Shown: positions 45,444-54,890 of the stretch, piece by piece | Position numbering within the stretch: position 1 is the stretch's first letter | Layout: the number at the start of each line of letters is the position of its first letter | Assembly: GCA_020055655.1 (NCBI GenBank) | Contig: JAIPUR010000003.1 | Coordinates: 2,612-66,611, forward strand | DNA: 64,000 bases | Source of the DNA: Methanosarcinaceae archaeon | GTDB lineage: Archaea > Halobacteriota > Methanosarcinia > Methanosarcinales > Methanosarcinaceae | Direction: 5' to 3' | Notes under the pieces: model-generated | Databases searched by the model: none | Told to the model about the DNA's origin: nothing | The model's input: the letters and a program-made list of their open reading frames with translations, nothing else | Translations under genes and position numbers: made by a program

Positions 45444-46895
45444 TTAATTAAGCCTATGAAGATTTCTATCTTCATTCATCTTTTTCAGCAATTCTATAAC
45501 TGAGTATGCTGCACGTGTTATGCCCATACTGCGCTTATCTGTGTCGGTACCTGCAACATAGAGATTCCTGATGGGTGTTCTGTTATCAGCAAAATAACCA
45601 TCTATGGTAACTGCAGCCTTTTCAGGTATAGTTATCTGGTTGTGTGTCATTTCGATCTTATCTTCAATTCCCGGAATTGCACTGTATATGGTCTCATAAG
45701 AGTCTTTGATCCGCTGACTCTCATTTCCATCTCCATTTAGGATGAATGAGAAACCTACAAGCTGTTTTCCTTTTGGTGCAAGAGATGCATCGTAGTTACT
45801 GATAGGCATTGCCCAGTAAGGCCTTTCTTTGAACCAGATCTCTGAGCCAATATAATTGAATTCATCCATAACTGTATTTAATCCGGTCCATATTGTCAGG
45901 CTCCTTGTATGAACAACACCTTCCAGCTCCTTTACATATGAATGTGGCAGACTTTCTATCATCTGTGGTAGGTCTGTAACAAATCCTGTGAATATCACAT
46001 TATCAGCATAGTATATCTCATCGGCTTCTACGCCAATAGCCTTACCATTTGAAGTAATTATCTTGTTGACCTTACAGCCTGTTCTTATTTCCACGCTGTT
46101 TGGTAATGATGATAGTAATGCATTCAATAAGGCCTTTAGTCCTTTTCGTGGATACCCCTGTGAATATGTGACTTTATTAGTGGCCAGTCTCCCAAGAGAT
46201 GTAAATGGATTGGATAATTTATCCATGCGTGCCTGTAGAGATGTGTGAAGATTAGATGGAAGTATGGATTTCAAAACAGGTTCTGTGTGTTGCTCAGCAT
46301 TATTAACGATACTTTCCATCTGTTCCTGTGGAACACTATCTCTGACAAAACTGCTTCCTGCAAGGATTCTCTGGGCAGATGTCTGTTTCATATCTTTTCC
46401 AGAAAGGAAATATGATATTGTATCCATGAAATCACAGGTATCTTTGCAGAGATTATCCGGCATGAAGTCATATACCGATTGCTTGGAAAGATCCACTCCA
46501 AATGTTGAAAGTGTCAATGCTTTGGTAATTGCCTGTGTTACAATTATCCTGTCTTTCCTTGGAAGTATGTCAAAAGTAACAAGTTCCTTGATATTTGATG
46601 GGACTTTCATAAAATGATCATGAGTTCTAATGAAATAATGCCCATAGTCCTCAAAGACAGGCATGTAATCAAAATAGTTGTCCATTAAATGTCTTAGAGG
46701 TCCTTTTTGAAGATGGGTGATGGCATGTGCGCCCGTATCTACCTGGAAACCATCTACCATATAACTATTACAATTTCCACCTACAGTATGATCTTTTTCA
46801 AGAACAAGAACTCGGTTACCATGCTTTGAAAGTGTGAGTGCGCTAAGCAGACCGCTTATGCCCGCACCCACAACTATGATGTCATATTTTTCCAT
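45444..46895 (-). CDS. FAD-dependent oxidoreductase, phytoene-desaturase (CrtI) family
   Basis: The protein has 483 residues. The N-terminal dinucleotide fold IIVVGAGISGLLSALTLSKHG is at about 6-26, followed by NRVLVLEKDHTVGGNC, and the C-terminal FAD motif LYVAGTDTDKRSMGITRAAYSV is at about 447-468. Members include carotenoid desaturases, isomerases and archaeal prenyl-lipid reductases. No carotenoid gene is nearby, so an isoprenoid substrate is possible but unproven. The gene follows purC on the same strand with a 27-nt gap. Confidence 0.88.
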   Translation of the reverse strand: MEKYDIIVVGAGISGLLSALTLSKHGNRVLVLEKDHTVGGNCNSYMVDGFQVDTGAHAITHLQKGPLRHLMDNYFDYMPVFEDYGHYFIRTHDHFMKVPSNIKELVTFDILPRKDRIIVTQAITKALTLSTFGVDLSKQSVYDFMPDNLCKDTCDFMDTISYFLSGKDMKQTSAQRILAGSSFVRDSVPQEQMESIVNNAEQHTEPVLKSILPSNLHTSLQARMDKLSNPFTSLGRLATNKVTYSQGYPRKGLKALLNALLSSLPNSVEIRTGCKVNKIITSNGKAIGVEADEIYYADNVIFTGFVTDLPQMIESLPHSYVKELEGVVHTRSLTIWTGLNTVMDEFNYIGSEIWFKERPYWAMPISNYDASLAPKGKQLVGFSFILNGDGNESQRIKDSYETIYSAIPGIEDKIEMTHNQITIPEKAAVTIDGYFADNRTPIRNLYVAGTDTDKRSMGITRAAYSVIELLKKMNEDRNLHRLN

Positions 46896-46922
46896 CGTAT
46901 GCCCTCAAATACCCTGGAATGC

Positions 46923-47636
46923 TTATTCGAAAATTTCTGGTACGATGCGCTTTGCAACTTCTTCGTATGTTTTAGAAAGGTCACCCTTGTCGAAGCGGAA
47001 TATGTCTTTGTCCATGGATTCACCGGTACTGATATCCCAGAATCTGCAGGTATCACAGGATATCTCATCAGCTACAACGATCTCTCCATCCTTTCTTCCG
47101 AACTCGAGCTTGAAGTCAGGAAGCAGGAAGCCCTTTTCTTTAAGATAGTTCTTGAGTATGTCGTTGATCTTCAGTGCCATTGAGCGGATCTGTTCTATTT
47201 CTTCATAGCTAGCGATTCCCATTGCGACAGCGATATCCTCATTGAGCATTGGGTCTCCAAATTCATCACTCTTGAAATCGAGTACCATGACAGGGTTCTC
47301 GAAAACAGTTCCTTCTTCTATTGGGTACTTGCGGGTAATGGATCCAGCTGCAATGTTTCTTGGGATGACTTCTATGAGTACTATGTCTACTGCATCGACT
47401 AACATCTCGGTATCAGATACCATGTCAATATAGTGGGTTTTGATACCTTCTTCTTCAAGCATCTCGAATATCTTTTTTGATATTTGAGCGTTGTAGTATC
47501 CTTTTTTAGCGGCTTCACTCATTTTCTTGCCATCAAATGCTGTAAGACTGTCCCTGAATTCTGCAATGAATTGCTTTGGGTTATCTGTCTTATAGATGCT
47601 CTTTGCTTTTCCAGAGTATAGTTCTTCCATTTTCAT
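46923..47636 (-). CDS. purC: SAICAR synthase PurC
   Basis: PurC joins aspartate to CAIR in purine synthesis. It has 237 residues. Marks are [14 protein letters not shown] (about 5-18), the SLTAFDGKK segment, [15 protein letters not shown] and the [13 protein letters not shown] metal/aspartate-site motif. I chose ATG 47636, which has AGGATGAT 5 nt upstream; an ATG at 47645 overlaps that element. It is separate from purL in the same window, so the pathway genes are scattered. Confidence 0.95.
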   Translation of the reverse strand: MKMEELYSGKAKSIYKTDNPKQFIAEFRDSLTAFDGKKMSEAAKKGYYNAQISKKIFEMLEEEGIKTHYIDMVSDTEMLVDAVDIVLIEVIPRNIAAGSITRKYPIEEGTVFENPVMVLDFKSDEFGDPMLNEDIAVAMGIASYEEIEQIRSMALKINDILKNYLKEKGFLLPDFKLEFGRKDGEIVVADEISCDTCRFWDISTGESMDKDIFRFDKGDLSKTYEEVAKRIVPEIFE

Positions 47637-47713
47637 TGATATCATCCTATAGTTGGGACTTATATTATTTTTACTTTGTATGCATTATGTTCTATAATTA
47701 TTTATGTCTTAAT

Positions 47714-47733
47714 TATGTATTAGGAATTACATA
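47714..47733. promoter_or_regulatory. Inverted repeat upstream of nikR
   Basis: TATGTA (47714-47719), 8 bp, TACATA (47728-47733) lies about 45 bp before the nikR start in AT-rich DNA. It is a weak candidate for NikR autoregulation. Its spacing differs from the E. coli NikR operator. Confidence 0.35.
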
Positions 47734-47778
47734 CTATATGTTATTATTATCAGTTTATGCAATTAACAGGTGATTTCA

Positions 47779-48201
47779 ATGGATCAGGAACTTATGCGTA
47801 TTGGTGTGTCTCTTCCAGAGAACCTCTTGACAAAGTTTGACCGAATTATTGAACATAGGGGATACTCATCACGATCGGAAGGTATCAGGGACGCTATAAG
47901 GAGCTATATCACTCATTACGAATGGATGGGCGATGTCAAGGGGAGGCGGGTAGGTACTATATCTCTTATCTATGACCACACAAAACGCGGCCTTTCCAAT
48001 GCTCTGACAGATATACAACATGATCATTCGCAGATTATCCAGTCTTCTATCCATGTACATCTTGACCATGACAATTGTCTTGAGGTCATTATTCTGGATG
48101 GAGAGGGAGAGGAAGTTAAAGGAGTTGCTGAGAAAATAATGGCGCTAAAAGGCGTTCATTATGTCAAGCTAAATACAGCTCTACCAAGTGAGGGCCATTG
48201 A
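47779..48201 (+). CDS. nikR: Nickel-responsive regulator NikR
   Basis: The protein has 140 residues: a ribbon-helix-helix (about 5-45) and a C-terminal ACT-like nickel domain. The nickel ligands align exactly with E. coli H76, H87, H89 and C95 as H81, H92, H94 and C100. I chose ATG 47779 because GGTGAT ends 5 nt before it; the frame is open from a GTG at 47770. Nickel supply matters here for F430 and hydrogenase/CODH enzymes. No nickel transporter is adjacent. Confidence 0.94.
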   Translation: MDQELMRIGVSLPENLLTKFDRIIEHRGYSSRSEGIRDAIRSYITHYEWMGDVKGRRVGTISLIYDHTKRGLSNALTDIQHDHSQIIQSSIHVHLDHDNCLEVIILDGEGEEVKGVAEKIMALKGVHYVKLNTALPSEGH

Positions 48202-48203
48202 TC

Positions 48204-48551
48204 TTATTTAAAGGATGAATTTATAGTTTCCAGAAGATTTCTTCCAAAATCAGTGAGATAGTATATCTGATAGTTTCTTTCGCGCTTTGATTCCACCATA
48301 TTTGCATCTTTTAGTAACTTTAGATGGTATGAAAGCGCTGAATACTTATAATCTGTAATTTCCACAAGAATACAGACACATAATTCTTTTATTTCCAGTG
48401 CTTTGAGTATATGTATCCTTACAGGATCTGAAAGTAGCTTGAAAAGAGCTGTCATATCGCTCACATCTTCCTTCATTGCCTGTTGTATGTCTTCAGGGAC
48501 AGCATCGGGAAAAATAATCAGCATATCATCAGATTTTTGTTTATCTTTCAT
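48204..48551 (-). CDS. ArsR-family regulator with ELCVC metal-site motif
   Basis: The protein has 115 residues. The winged-helix core is LFKLLSDPVRIHILKAL (about 36-52), and the helix-3 motif ELCVCIL carries the vicinal cysteines of ArsR/CadC-type thiol metal sites. The recognition helix is KYSALSYHLKLLKDAN. It converges on nikR, the stops being 2 nt apart. Its target is not adjacent; an AT-rich palindrome lies just upstream. Confidence 0.88.
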   Translation of the reverse strand: MKDKQKSDDMLIIFPDAVPEDIQQAMKEDVSDMTALFKLLSDPVRIHILKALEIKELCVCILVEITDYKYSALSYHLKLLKDANMVESKRERNYQIYYLTDFGRNLLETINSSFK

Positions 48552-48564
48552 TGCAGAGTATTAG

Positions 48565-48582
48565 TTATTAGTTGATTAATAA
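48565..48582. promoter_or_regulatory. AT-rich palindrome upstream of the second arsR
   Basis: TTATTA, 6 bp, TAATAA lies 14-31 bp before the arsR ATG on the minus strand. It could be its autoregulatory operator, but AT richness makes chance matches likely. The rest of 48583-48729 shows no gene. Confidence 0.3.
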
Positions 48583-48729
48583 GTTTTGCAGGCAAATTAG
48601 ATTGAAATAGGTATGAAAAATAGCTCATTAAGGTCATCATTGAAGAAATTTACATTTATTCTGTCTGCGGACTGAATATGCTTGACAATCCAGTCTTTCA
48701 GGAAATTTGCCAATTAATATATTTGAAAT

Positions 48730-50070
48730 TCAATTCCATATTCTTAATTTATTATTATCGGTTCCAATAGCTATTGTGATACTTCCATCAGGCATCTCGA
48801 TTGCTGCCGTATTAGTAGTTGAACTGGCATCAAGCTCCAGCTCCCCTGCAACTTTTGCACCATTATTTGTGTGCTTAATAATTCCCAATGTCCTGAGATC
48901 CTGTGATGGTAAAAGCACTTCAAAATTTCCATCATTGTCAAAGTCACCTGCAATTCCAATGTCAAGGTTACGGGAGCCTGATACATGTGATGTATATCCG
49001 GAAATGCTGGCTACAACTTTCAATTCGTTGTCTTTTAGCTGGTAGAACTCGGTAATTCCGCCAATATGTGGGGTGAGTACACTGATAATTTCTATTTCTC
49101 CAGCTGGTCCAAAGGGGGCAGCAGCTATCGGATGTCTCCATCTGTATCCAATGCCCACAGAGGGTCCTTCAGCCAGTATTTTTCCTTCCTCACTGAACAC
49201 AGCCAGCCTGGCGCCTTCTTGCTTATTGCTTAAAGTAACAATTATCTCACGAATACCATCAGCATCCAGATCAGCCCATATCGGTGCAATTCCCTCAATA
49301 ACATCCCCCTCAGGCACAACAATGGTTCTTTCAATGGATGCCTGACCTGATGTCTTTATAATTGTCATGCTGCTAGCTTCTATTTTATCTCCAAGCACCC
49401 CATGCCTGTATTCTTGGCTTGCATCGGTAAGGATCAATAGCCTTTCATTCTCATCCATTATCAACCGTGCATCAGGAATCGCATTGAGTTTAAAACGTTC
49501 GATCTCTTCATCGTTGACCCTGATGACAAGATCCCCTTGTTTGTCTACAAACAGATTTCTTCCGGAACTTGCAAGGACTATCGGATGTGTCAACAATGAT
49601 TCATTTGAATTCCCTGGTGCAACAATAAAAGCATCTCCGTCCTTTATCATTAGAAGTGGCGGGCTTTCAGTGTGTATTCTTTCAGGGAGAATGTCAATTT
49701 CTGTAATATTTCCATTTTTATCATTGAATGCCTGCACACTACCGTCTTTCATTACGACTGCCCATACAGGTCCCCTAGCTGTGGACGAGGCAAGCAGCCA
49801 CTCAGGCTCGCCAGACAAGGGTACGTCTACGTAATTCGATCGTAGCAGTTCTATCTGCCCTTCTATTATCCGATTACCATCTGCCTGTTGATGCGTGTAC
49901 GACAGGGTGAAAGGTGCCCAGTAGCTGAAGGTGCAATAGTCACACTCAAGTATTTCCTGTGGAATTATCTCAGTATCTGTTTCTTTATCAACAAAGTGAT
50001 CTGTAGCTGCCAGCATCAATATGCTTCCCAGAAATATGCATATAGTGACAATGAACACAATCCTTTTCAT
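48730..50070 (-). CDS. Exported beta-propeller (FG-GAP/VCBS-like) protein
   Basis: The protein has 446 residues: a signal or anchor helix at about 4-22, then an extracytoplasmic domain. Repeats of the FG-GAP/VCBS calcium type are visible in ADLDADGIREIIVTL (about 270-284) and GDFDNDGNFEVLLPS (about 381-395), where the D-x-D-x-D-G loops would bind calcium. It overlaps the stop of the Ca-ATPase-like gene by 4 nt and is last in that operon. A calcium-dependent surface partner of the ATPase is an inference from position only. Confidence 0.75.
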   Translation of the reverse strand: MKRIVFIVTICIFLGSILMLAATDHFVDKETDTEIIPQEILECDYCTFSYWAPFTLSYTHQQADGNRIIEGQIELLRSNYVDVPLSGEPEWLLASSTARGPVWAVVMKDGSVQAFNDKNGNITEIDILPERIHTESPPLLMIKDGDAFIVAPGNSNESLLTHPIVLASSGRNLFVDKQGDLVIRVNDEEIERFKLNAIPDARLIMDENERLLILTDASQEYRHGVLGDKIEASSMTIIKTSGQASIERTIVVPEGDVIEGIAPIWADLDADGIREIIVTLSNKQEGARLAVFSEEGKILAEGPSVGIGYRWRHPIAAAPFGPAGEIEIISVLTPHIGGITEFYQLKDNELKVVASISGYTSHVSGSRNLDIGIAGDFDNDGNFEVLLPSQDLRTLGIIKHTNNGAKVAGELELDASSTTNTAAIEMPDGSITIAIGTDNNKLRIWN

Positions 50071-52748
50071 TTTAGGCTCCTAGCAACGGACTTGATAGCT
50101 TCAGCAAAGATGAATGTCAAAAATGCCACTCCCATTGGCAGTATCCATTCCACTGGGCTCAGTGGCAGCAATCCGAAAGCTTCGTTTATGGTGGGTATGT
50201 ACATCACTGAAAGAGTGGCAAGGAATGTACATATCACACCAACTATCATTAGCTTGTTTGTGAATATTCCAATACTGTACACAGATCTTTCAAGCGATCT
50301 GAATGCAAGTGGAATAAAGAGTATCATACTGACAATGGTTGCAAATGTCATGGTTCTGGCCATGATGGTATTTGCTTCAGGGTCGTTTAGAGCGAACATC
50401 AAAAATGATGCAATTCCCATGACAAAAGCAAGAACAGTTACCAGGAAAAGATTCCTTCTATTGAGGAAATGGTCCTTTGGGTCTCTTGGATCTTTATCCA
50501 TTATATCATCTGATGCCGGATCAAGGCCCAGTGAGATAGCAGGCATTATTTCATTGAACATATTGATGAAGAGTATCTGGAGGGCCAGAAGTGGTATCAG
50601 GTCGAACCCAAGGAGAGATATTCCCATGAGGATAACTATTACCAGAGTAAAATTCCTTGATATCAGGTAGGTTATGAATTTCTCTATGTTCTCATAGATC
50701 GCTCTTCCACCTTTTACAGCTTCTACTATAGTTGCAAAATTATCATCCTGCAGGACCATATCGCTGGATTCCTTGGATACATCAGTTCCCTTGATACCCA
50801 TAGCAATTCCAATGTTCGCTTTTTTCAGTGCAGGTGCATCATTGACACCATCACCTGTCATAGCTACAATATGTCCTTTATCCTGTAGTGTTTTGACGAT
50901 ACGAAGCTTCTGCTCAGGCATGGTCCTTGCGTAGACGTTAACATTCTCGACCATCTCAACGAGCTCATCATCTTTCAGTTCCTCTAGTTCTTCCCCTGTG
51001 ATCGCACAGTCACTTATTATGCGCTTTATCTTATCATCTTTATACTTGCCACATCCATCTCCATCATCAAAAAGTCCTATATTTCGACCAATTGCTTTTG
51101 CAGTTTCCTGATTATCTCCGGTGATCATAATGACCTTGATGCCTGCTCTGTGGCATGTTTCAATGGCAGCTTTTACTTCTTCCCTTGGAGGATCGATAAT
51201 AGCAATAAGGCCAAGGAAGGTCATATCCTTCTCTATTTTTCTTTCCGGACCATCCTTGAACTTTTCCTTGTATGCCACTCCGAGAACGCGATATGCAGAC
51301 CTTGTGAAATCTAGATTTTTTCTGGAAATAGATTCCCTGTCCTCATCTGTGATATCTCTTACAGCTCCGTCTATCTCAATACGACTGCATCTTTTTAGAA
51401 CGTATTCAGGTGCTCCCTTTGTAAATGAGATAAGTCCATTTTTACTCTCATGCAATGTTGTCATGAGTTTTCTTTCTGAGGTAAATATGATCTCATCCAT
51501 TAGCTGATAATCATCTTCGATGTCATCTTTCCAGATATCAGCCTTTGCTGCAGCAACGGTGAGTGCTATTTCAGTAGGATCTCCCACAACTTCCCATTTA
51601 TTTCCTGTGTTCTCAATAGAAGAGTTATTGCATAGTGCAATGGCCTTGAGCAATTTGAGAGATGTTACATCATTTTTGATATCTGTGATGTTCCCATTTT
51701 TGAGAAAATCTCCCTTGGGAGAGTATCCTGAACCCGATATGTCAAAGGTATCCTCACTAACGAATATGGCTTGAGCCGTCATTTCATTTTTGGTGAGTGT
51801 TCCGGTCTTATCTGTGCATATAACAGTAGTTGAACCAAGTGTTTCCACCGCAAGCATTTTTCTTATGATGGCATTTTGCCCGGCCATTTTCCGCATACCA
51901 TATGCCAGAGTTATGGTGAGGGTAAGGGGCAGACCTTCGGGAACTGCTGCGACTGCAAGGGCAAGTGAAATCAGAAGCATTTCTCCAAACGGCGCCCCAA
52001 TGGAGATGCCAATTGCAAAAGTAAGTGCAGATGCCAAAAGTGCAAGCATGGCTAAACCAAATGATAATTTAGATATCTTCTTTTGCAAAGGTGTGTCTTC
52101 TTTCTTAGTTTGTATCAGACTGGCTATCTGTCCAAGTTTTGTGTCCATTCCCGTGGCATACACAATGGCTTTAGCTTTACCATGTACCACCTGTGTACCG
52201 GTATATATCATATCATTCTGTGATTTCCCAACAGGCACACTTTCTCCTGTCAGGGGGGATTCGTCAACCCTCAGAGCCACCACTTCAAAAAGTTGTGCAT
52301 CGGCAGCAATTTTATCCCCCATTTCCAGAGATAGTATGTCACCGGGAACTATTTTTTTTGTGAGCACCTTTTTGAGTTTTCCATTCCTTATCACTGTTGT
52401 TTCAGGCTGGACGATGTTCTTTAGAGCTTCCATAGCTTTTTCTGCTCTGTATTCCTGCACAAAACCAAGCACTATAACAACAGCTATCGTAAAAGTAATG
52501 ACCCAGAAATCAATGATCTCATCAATAAGCAAGGAGATCACTGCAGCGGCTATGAGTACCCATACTATGAAATTGAAAAATTGGCGGATGAATACTTTTA
52601 GTGGAGTGATCTTTTCTTCCTCTTCAAGTTCATTAAGACCATATTTTTCCAATCTGCTTTTTACTTCTTTCTCGGTCAGACCGGATTCTGAACCATTGTA
52701 TTTCGCAAGCAGATCACTGTTGTCTATATATTCTGTTTCTTCTGCCAT
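50067..52748 (-). CDS. P2-type cation-transporting ATPase (Ca2+ ATPase-like)
   Basis: The protein has 893 residues with ten expected membrane helices. The phosphorylated aspartate is D313 in DKTGTLT. The M4 motif VAAVPEGLPL matches SERCA-type calcium pumps. TGES (actuator), KGAPE (nucleotide domain) and TGDGVNDAPALK (hinge) are present. Start is ATG 52748 after GGTGAGTGA; a GTG 15 nt upstream is in frame. Calcium is the likeliest substrate, though Na+/K+ or H+ transport cannot be excluded. It is third in the CBS-antiporter-ATPase-propeller operon. Confidence 0.92.
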   Translation of the reverse strand: MAEETEYIDNSDLLAKYNGSESGLTEKEVKSRLEKYGLNELEEEEKITPLKVFIRQFFNFIVWVLIAAAVISLLIDEIIDFWVITFTIAVVIVLGFVQEYRAEKAMEALKNIVQPETTVIRNGKLKKVLTKKIVPGDILSLEMGDKIAADAQLFEVVALRVDESPLTGESVPVGKSQNDMIYTGTQVVHGKAKAIVYATGMDTKLGQIASLIQTKKEDTPLQKKISKLSFGLAMLALLASALTFAIGISIGAPFGEMLLISLALAVAAVPEGLPLTLTITLAYGMRKMAGQNAIIRKMLAVETLGSTTVICTDKTGTLTKNEMTAQAIFVSEDTFDISGSGYSPKGDFLKNGNITDIKNDVTSLKLLKAIALCNNSSIENTGNKWEVVGDPTEIALTVAAAKADIWKDDIEDDYQLMDEIIFTSERKLMTTLHESKNGLISFTKGAPEYVLKRCSRIEIDGAVRDITDEDRESISRKNLDFTRSAYRVLGVAYKEKFKDGPERKIEKDMTFLGLIAIIDPPREEVKAAIETCHRAGIKVIMITGDNQETAKAIGRNIGLFDDGDGCGKYKDDKIKRIISDCAITGEELEELKDDELVEMVENVNVYARTMPEQKLRIVKTLQDKGHIVAMTGDGVNDAPALKKANIGIAMGIKGTDVSKESSDMVLQDDNFATIVEAVKGGRAIYENIEKFITYLISRNFTLVIVILMGISLLGFDLIPLLALQILFINMFNEIMPAISLGLDPASDDIMDKDPRDPKDHFLNRRNLFLVTVLAFVMGIASFLMFALNDPEANTIMARTMTFATIVSMILFIPLAFRSLERSVYSIGIFTNKLMIVGVICTFLATLSVMYIPTINEAFGLLPLSPVEWILPMGVAFLTFIFAEAIKSVARSLK

Positions 52749-52793
52749 GAACTCACTCACCACTGGTAATTCTTCGTATTTTTGCTTGCATAT

Positions 52794-53951
52794 CTAATAT
52801 TTTTCTCTGTACTTAATAGCTTTATCAAGAACTATAGGGGATATTATGATGGATGCTACGACCATGAATACGATTGCAGAGAACATTTCCTGGCTGATTA
52901 TTCCCATTTCTTTTCCAATAGCTATGACTACAAGCTCTACCCCTGCTCTTGGCATCATGCCGACTCCGAAAATAAGACTATCTTTCCATTCAAATCCGAT
53001 CAGCTTTGTACCTATCCAGCCACCAATGAGTTTACTGGCAAGGGCAAGTATGAGCACCAGTATGGTGAATTTCCCCGCAGTGAACAATACGGATAGCTCC
53101 ATGGATAGTCCTATGGATGCAAAAAATATGGGTGTGAAAACTCCATATGAAAGTCCACTAACCTTCTTCTGTACATTTTCCAGTTTGGCAAGAGGTATTT
53201 CAGATATCAATACACCTCCAAAAAAAGCCCCTATTACAGCATGAAGTCCGAATACTTCTGCCAGGTATGCAGAGAAAAGTGCAATAATGATCACAAAAGC
53301 AAAGATAGATTCTTTTGTATGCATTTTGTGTACCTGCTGAAAGATACGGGGGTAGATCTTTAGCCCAATGATACTTATCAGGAGGATAAAGATTATGATC
53401 TTTGCCGAGATTCCCAGTAATTGCATTCCCGATGGGAAGTGATTGTAAGTTGCAAAGGATGTTACAACAGACAGAAGAAAGATCCCGATTATATCATCAA
53501 AGATGGCTGAAGTGAGCATCATTGATCCTGGTCTGCTGGATAGATAATCTGCATCTATCAGTGTTTTCACAACAACGCTTATGCTGGTGGGGCTAAATGC
53601 AACTGCCATAAATAAACTCTGGATGAATCCCAGTTCAAAAGCCTGCCCCAATAGAAATCCAAATACAAATGCTACGATAGTCTGGGACAGTGTTGGTATA
53701 AGTGCGGTCTTTGATGCTTCCTTCAGGTCACTTATATGGACTTCCCTGTATCCTGCTGTGAAAAGTAAAAAAATAGCTCCAAGATCAGCGAAGAACTTCA
53801 ATATTTCTGTATTTTCAGGTGCTAATGTCAATGCAAGCATCAAACCGGCGGTAATTTCACCAACAATCGAAGGTAAACCAAGTCTTTCACTCGCTTCACC
53901 AAACAGTTTGGCAAAGAGTAATATCAGAAGTATTTGAAGGAGTGGTTCCAT
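52794..53951 (-). CDS. CPA2-family cation/proton antiporter (Kef/NapA-like)
   Basis: An integral membrane protein of 385 residues and about 12 helices. It opens with LFGEASERLGLPSIVGEITAGLMLA (split here as LFGEASERLGLPS and IVGEITAG). The SAIFDDIIGIFLL segment in helix 5-6 holds the paired aspartates of electrogenic Na+/H+ antiporters, and RAGVELVVIAIGKE lies in helix 10. It lacks the TrkA-N domain of Kef channels. It starts immediately after the CBS gene stop, so the two are coupled, and the CBS protein may regulate it. Confidence 0.9.
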   Translation of the reverse strand: MEPLLQILLILLFAKLFGEASERLGLPSIVGEITAGLMLALTLAPENTEILKFFADLGAIFLLFTAGYREVHISDLKEASKTALIPTLSQTIVAFVFGFLLGQAFELGFIQSLFMAVAFSPTSISVVVKTLIDADYLSSRPGSMMLTSAIFDDIIGIFLLSVVTSFATYNHFPSGMQLLGISAKIIIFILLISIIGLKIYPRIFQQVHKMHTKESIFAFVIIIALFSAYLAEVFGLHAVIGAFFGGVLISEIPLAKLENVQKKVSGLSYGVFTPIFFASIGLSMELSVLFTAGKFTILVLILALASKLIGGWIGTKLIGFEWKDSLIFGVGMMPRAGVELVVIAIGKEMGIISQEMFSAIVFMVVASIIISPIVLDKAIKYREKY

Positions 53952-54446
53952 TCACTCCATTCTCCGTAATGTGAAGGCCTTTTTGATTATATCTGCTTTT
54001 GATATGATCCCTGCGAATTTATCATCTTTAAGCACACATACTCTGTCCACATGGTGTTTTATCATAAGGTCAGCAGCTTCACATAGGCTGGTATCATAGG
54101 GGATCGATATGGGATGCTTTATCATCAGTGTTCTTACATCTTCACTTAATGCCCTTATGGCCATCAGGTGCGTGTGATGACGACGTGGTGTCCTTTCAAA
54201 GAAAAGCAGCTCAAGCATGTTATCCTGATCCACTATTCCTTTTAATTCATCATTGTTTCCTATTACAGGGTAACTGTGATGGGTTTTTTTTGCCATTAGC
54301 TCTATTACATGCTCAATTGTGTCATTTTCAGAAACACTCACCACGTCTGTTATCATTATTTCGCTAATAGGTATCGAATCACAACTTTGTGAGAGACTTT
54401 TAGCCTCATTTTGCTGCCTGTTATGTTTGTGATTGTCTTCATTCAT
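53952..54446 (-). CDS. Tandem CBS-domain protein
   Basis: The protein has 164 residues with two CBS modules: about 24-85 (ISEIMITDVVSVSENDTIEHV) and about 105-160 (MIKHPISIPYDTSLCEAADLM), after a basic/polar N-terminal tail. The pair forms a Bateman module that usually binds an adenine nucleotide. It is first in the four-gene operon and abuts the antiporter with no gap. Ligand-controlled gating of the antiporter or ATPase is an inference. Confidence 0.88.
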   Translation of the reverse strand: MNEDNHKHNRQQNEAKSLSQSCDSIPISEIMITDVVSVSENDTIEHVIELMAKKTHHSYPVIGNNDELKGIVDQDNMLELLFFERTPRRHHTHLMAIRALSEDVRTLMIKHPISIPYDTSLCEAADLMIKHHVDRVCVLKDDKFAGIISKADIIKKAFTLRRME

Positions 54447-54515
54447 CCAATCCCGGCTTTTAATGAATGTTTATACGCAAAGCTAAAGAAAAAATAATGC
54501 TGGTACTCCCCCACC

Positions 54516-54548
54516 AAAAAATACAAGGCCGCTAAGGCCTGTATTTTT
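54516..54548 (-). terminator. Strong terminator after ferredoxin-thioredoxin reductase
   Basis: AAAAATACA-A-GGCC (54516-54530), loop GCTAA, GGCCTGTATTTTT (54536-54548) form a 13-bp stem with one bulge. On the minus strand it ends in TATTTTTT and lies 20 nt past the stop at 54568. Confidence 0.75.
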
Positions 54549-54567
54549 CCTTATATCAATAATTCAA

Positions 54568-54843
54568 TTACTTAATGTAAAGTCCACACTTGCATGCGCC
54601 ACGCTTTTCAATGTCTCTTGCTCTTGCAGCACATGGGCAGATAATCTTTTTATCTTTCTCTGGATCTCCGGTTCTTTTCTGGCAAAAGCAATACCATTCG
54701 CCATATTCCTTCTTGTTGTTGCAGATAGCTTTTACAGCTGTGGTTATTACATCCCAGTCAGTGTTAAGTTTGTAACCATTTTCTTCTGCGTTCTTTTTAC
54801 ATTTCTCATAGAATTCTGCTTCTAGGTCGCCTTCGAATTTCAT
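54568..54843 (-). CDS. Ferredoxin-thioredoxin reductase catalytic subunit
   Basis: The protein has 91 residues and passes electrons from ferredoxin to thioredoxin-like disulfides. Cysteine spacing matches plant FTR: C52-F-C54, C69-P-C71, C84-K-C86. By alignment C52, C69, C71 and C84 bind the [4Fe-4S] cluster, and C54-C86 is the redox disulfide. Archaeal versions work without the plant variable subunit; none is adjacent here. Its own transcript ends at the strong hairpin. Neighbouring FprA and a diiron protein fit an oxidative-stress setting. Confidence 0.93.
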   Translation of the reverse strand: MKFEGDLEAEFYEKCKKNAEENGYKLNTDWDVITTAVKAICNNKKEYGEWYCFCQKRTGDPEKDKKIICPCAARARDIEKRGACKCGLYIK

Positions 54844-54890
54844 ATTATGACTCCTTTTTAACTTTCACAATAAATGTATTTTACATGAAT

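Noticed and set aside
47641-47778. Strong NikR operator
   Set aside because: The TATGTA-N8-TACATA repeat is short, AT-rich and not spaced like known NikR sites; kept only as a weak feature.
51790-52797. Long plus-strand ORF opposite the P-type ATPase
   Set aside because: It is an antisense shadow of well-conserved ATPase motifs (DKTGTLT, PEGLP) on the minus strand.
54516-54548. Small RNA gene
   Set aside because: The long stem is better explained as a terminator, because it follows a stop codon by 20 nt and ends in a T run in the right direction.
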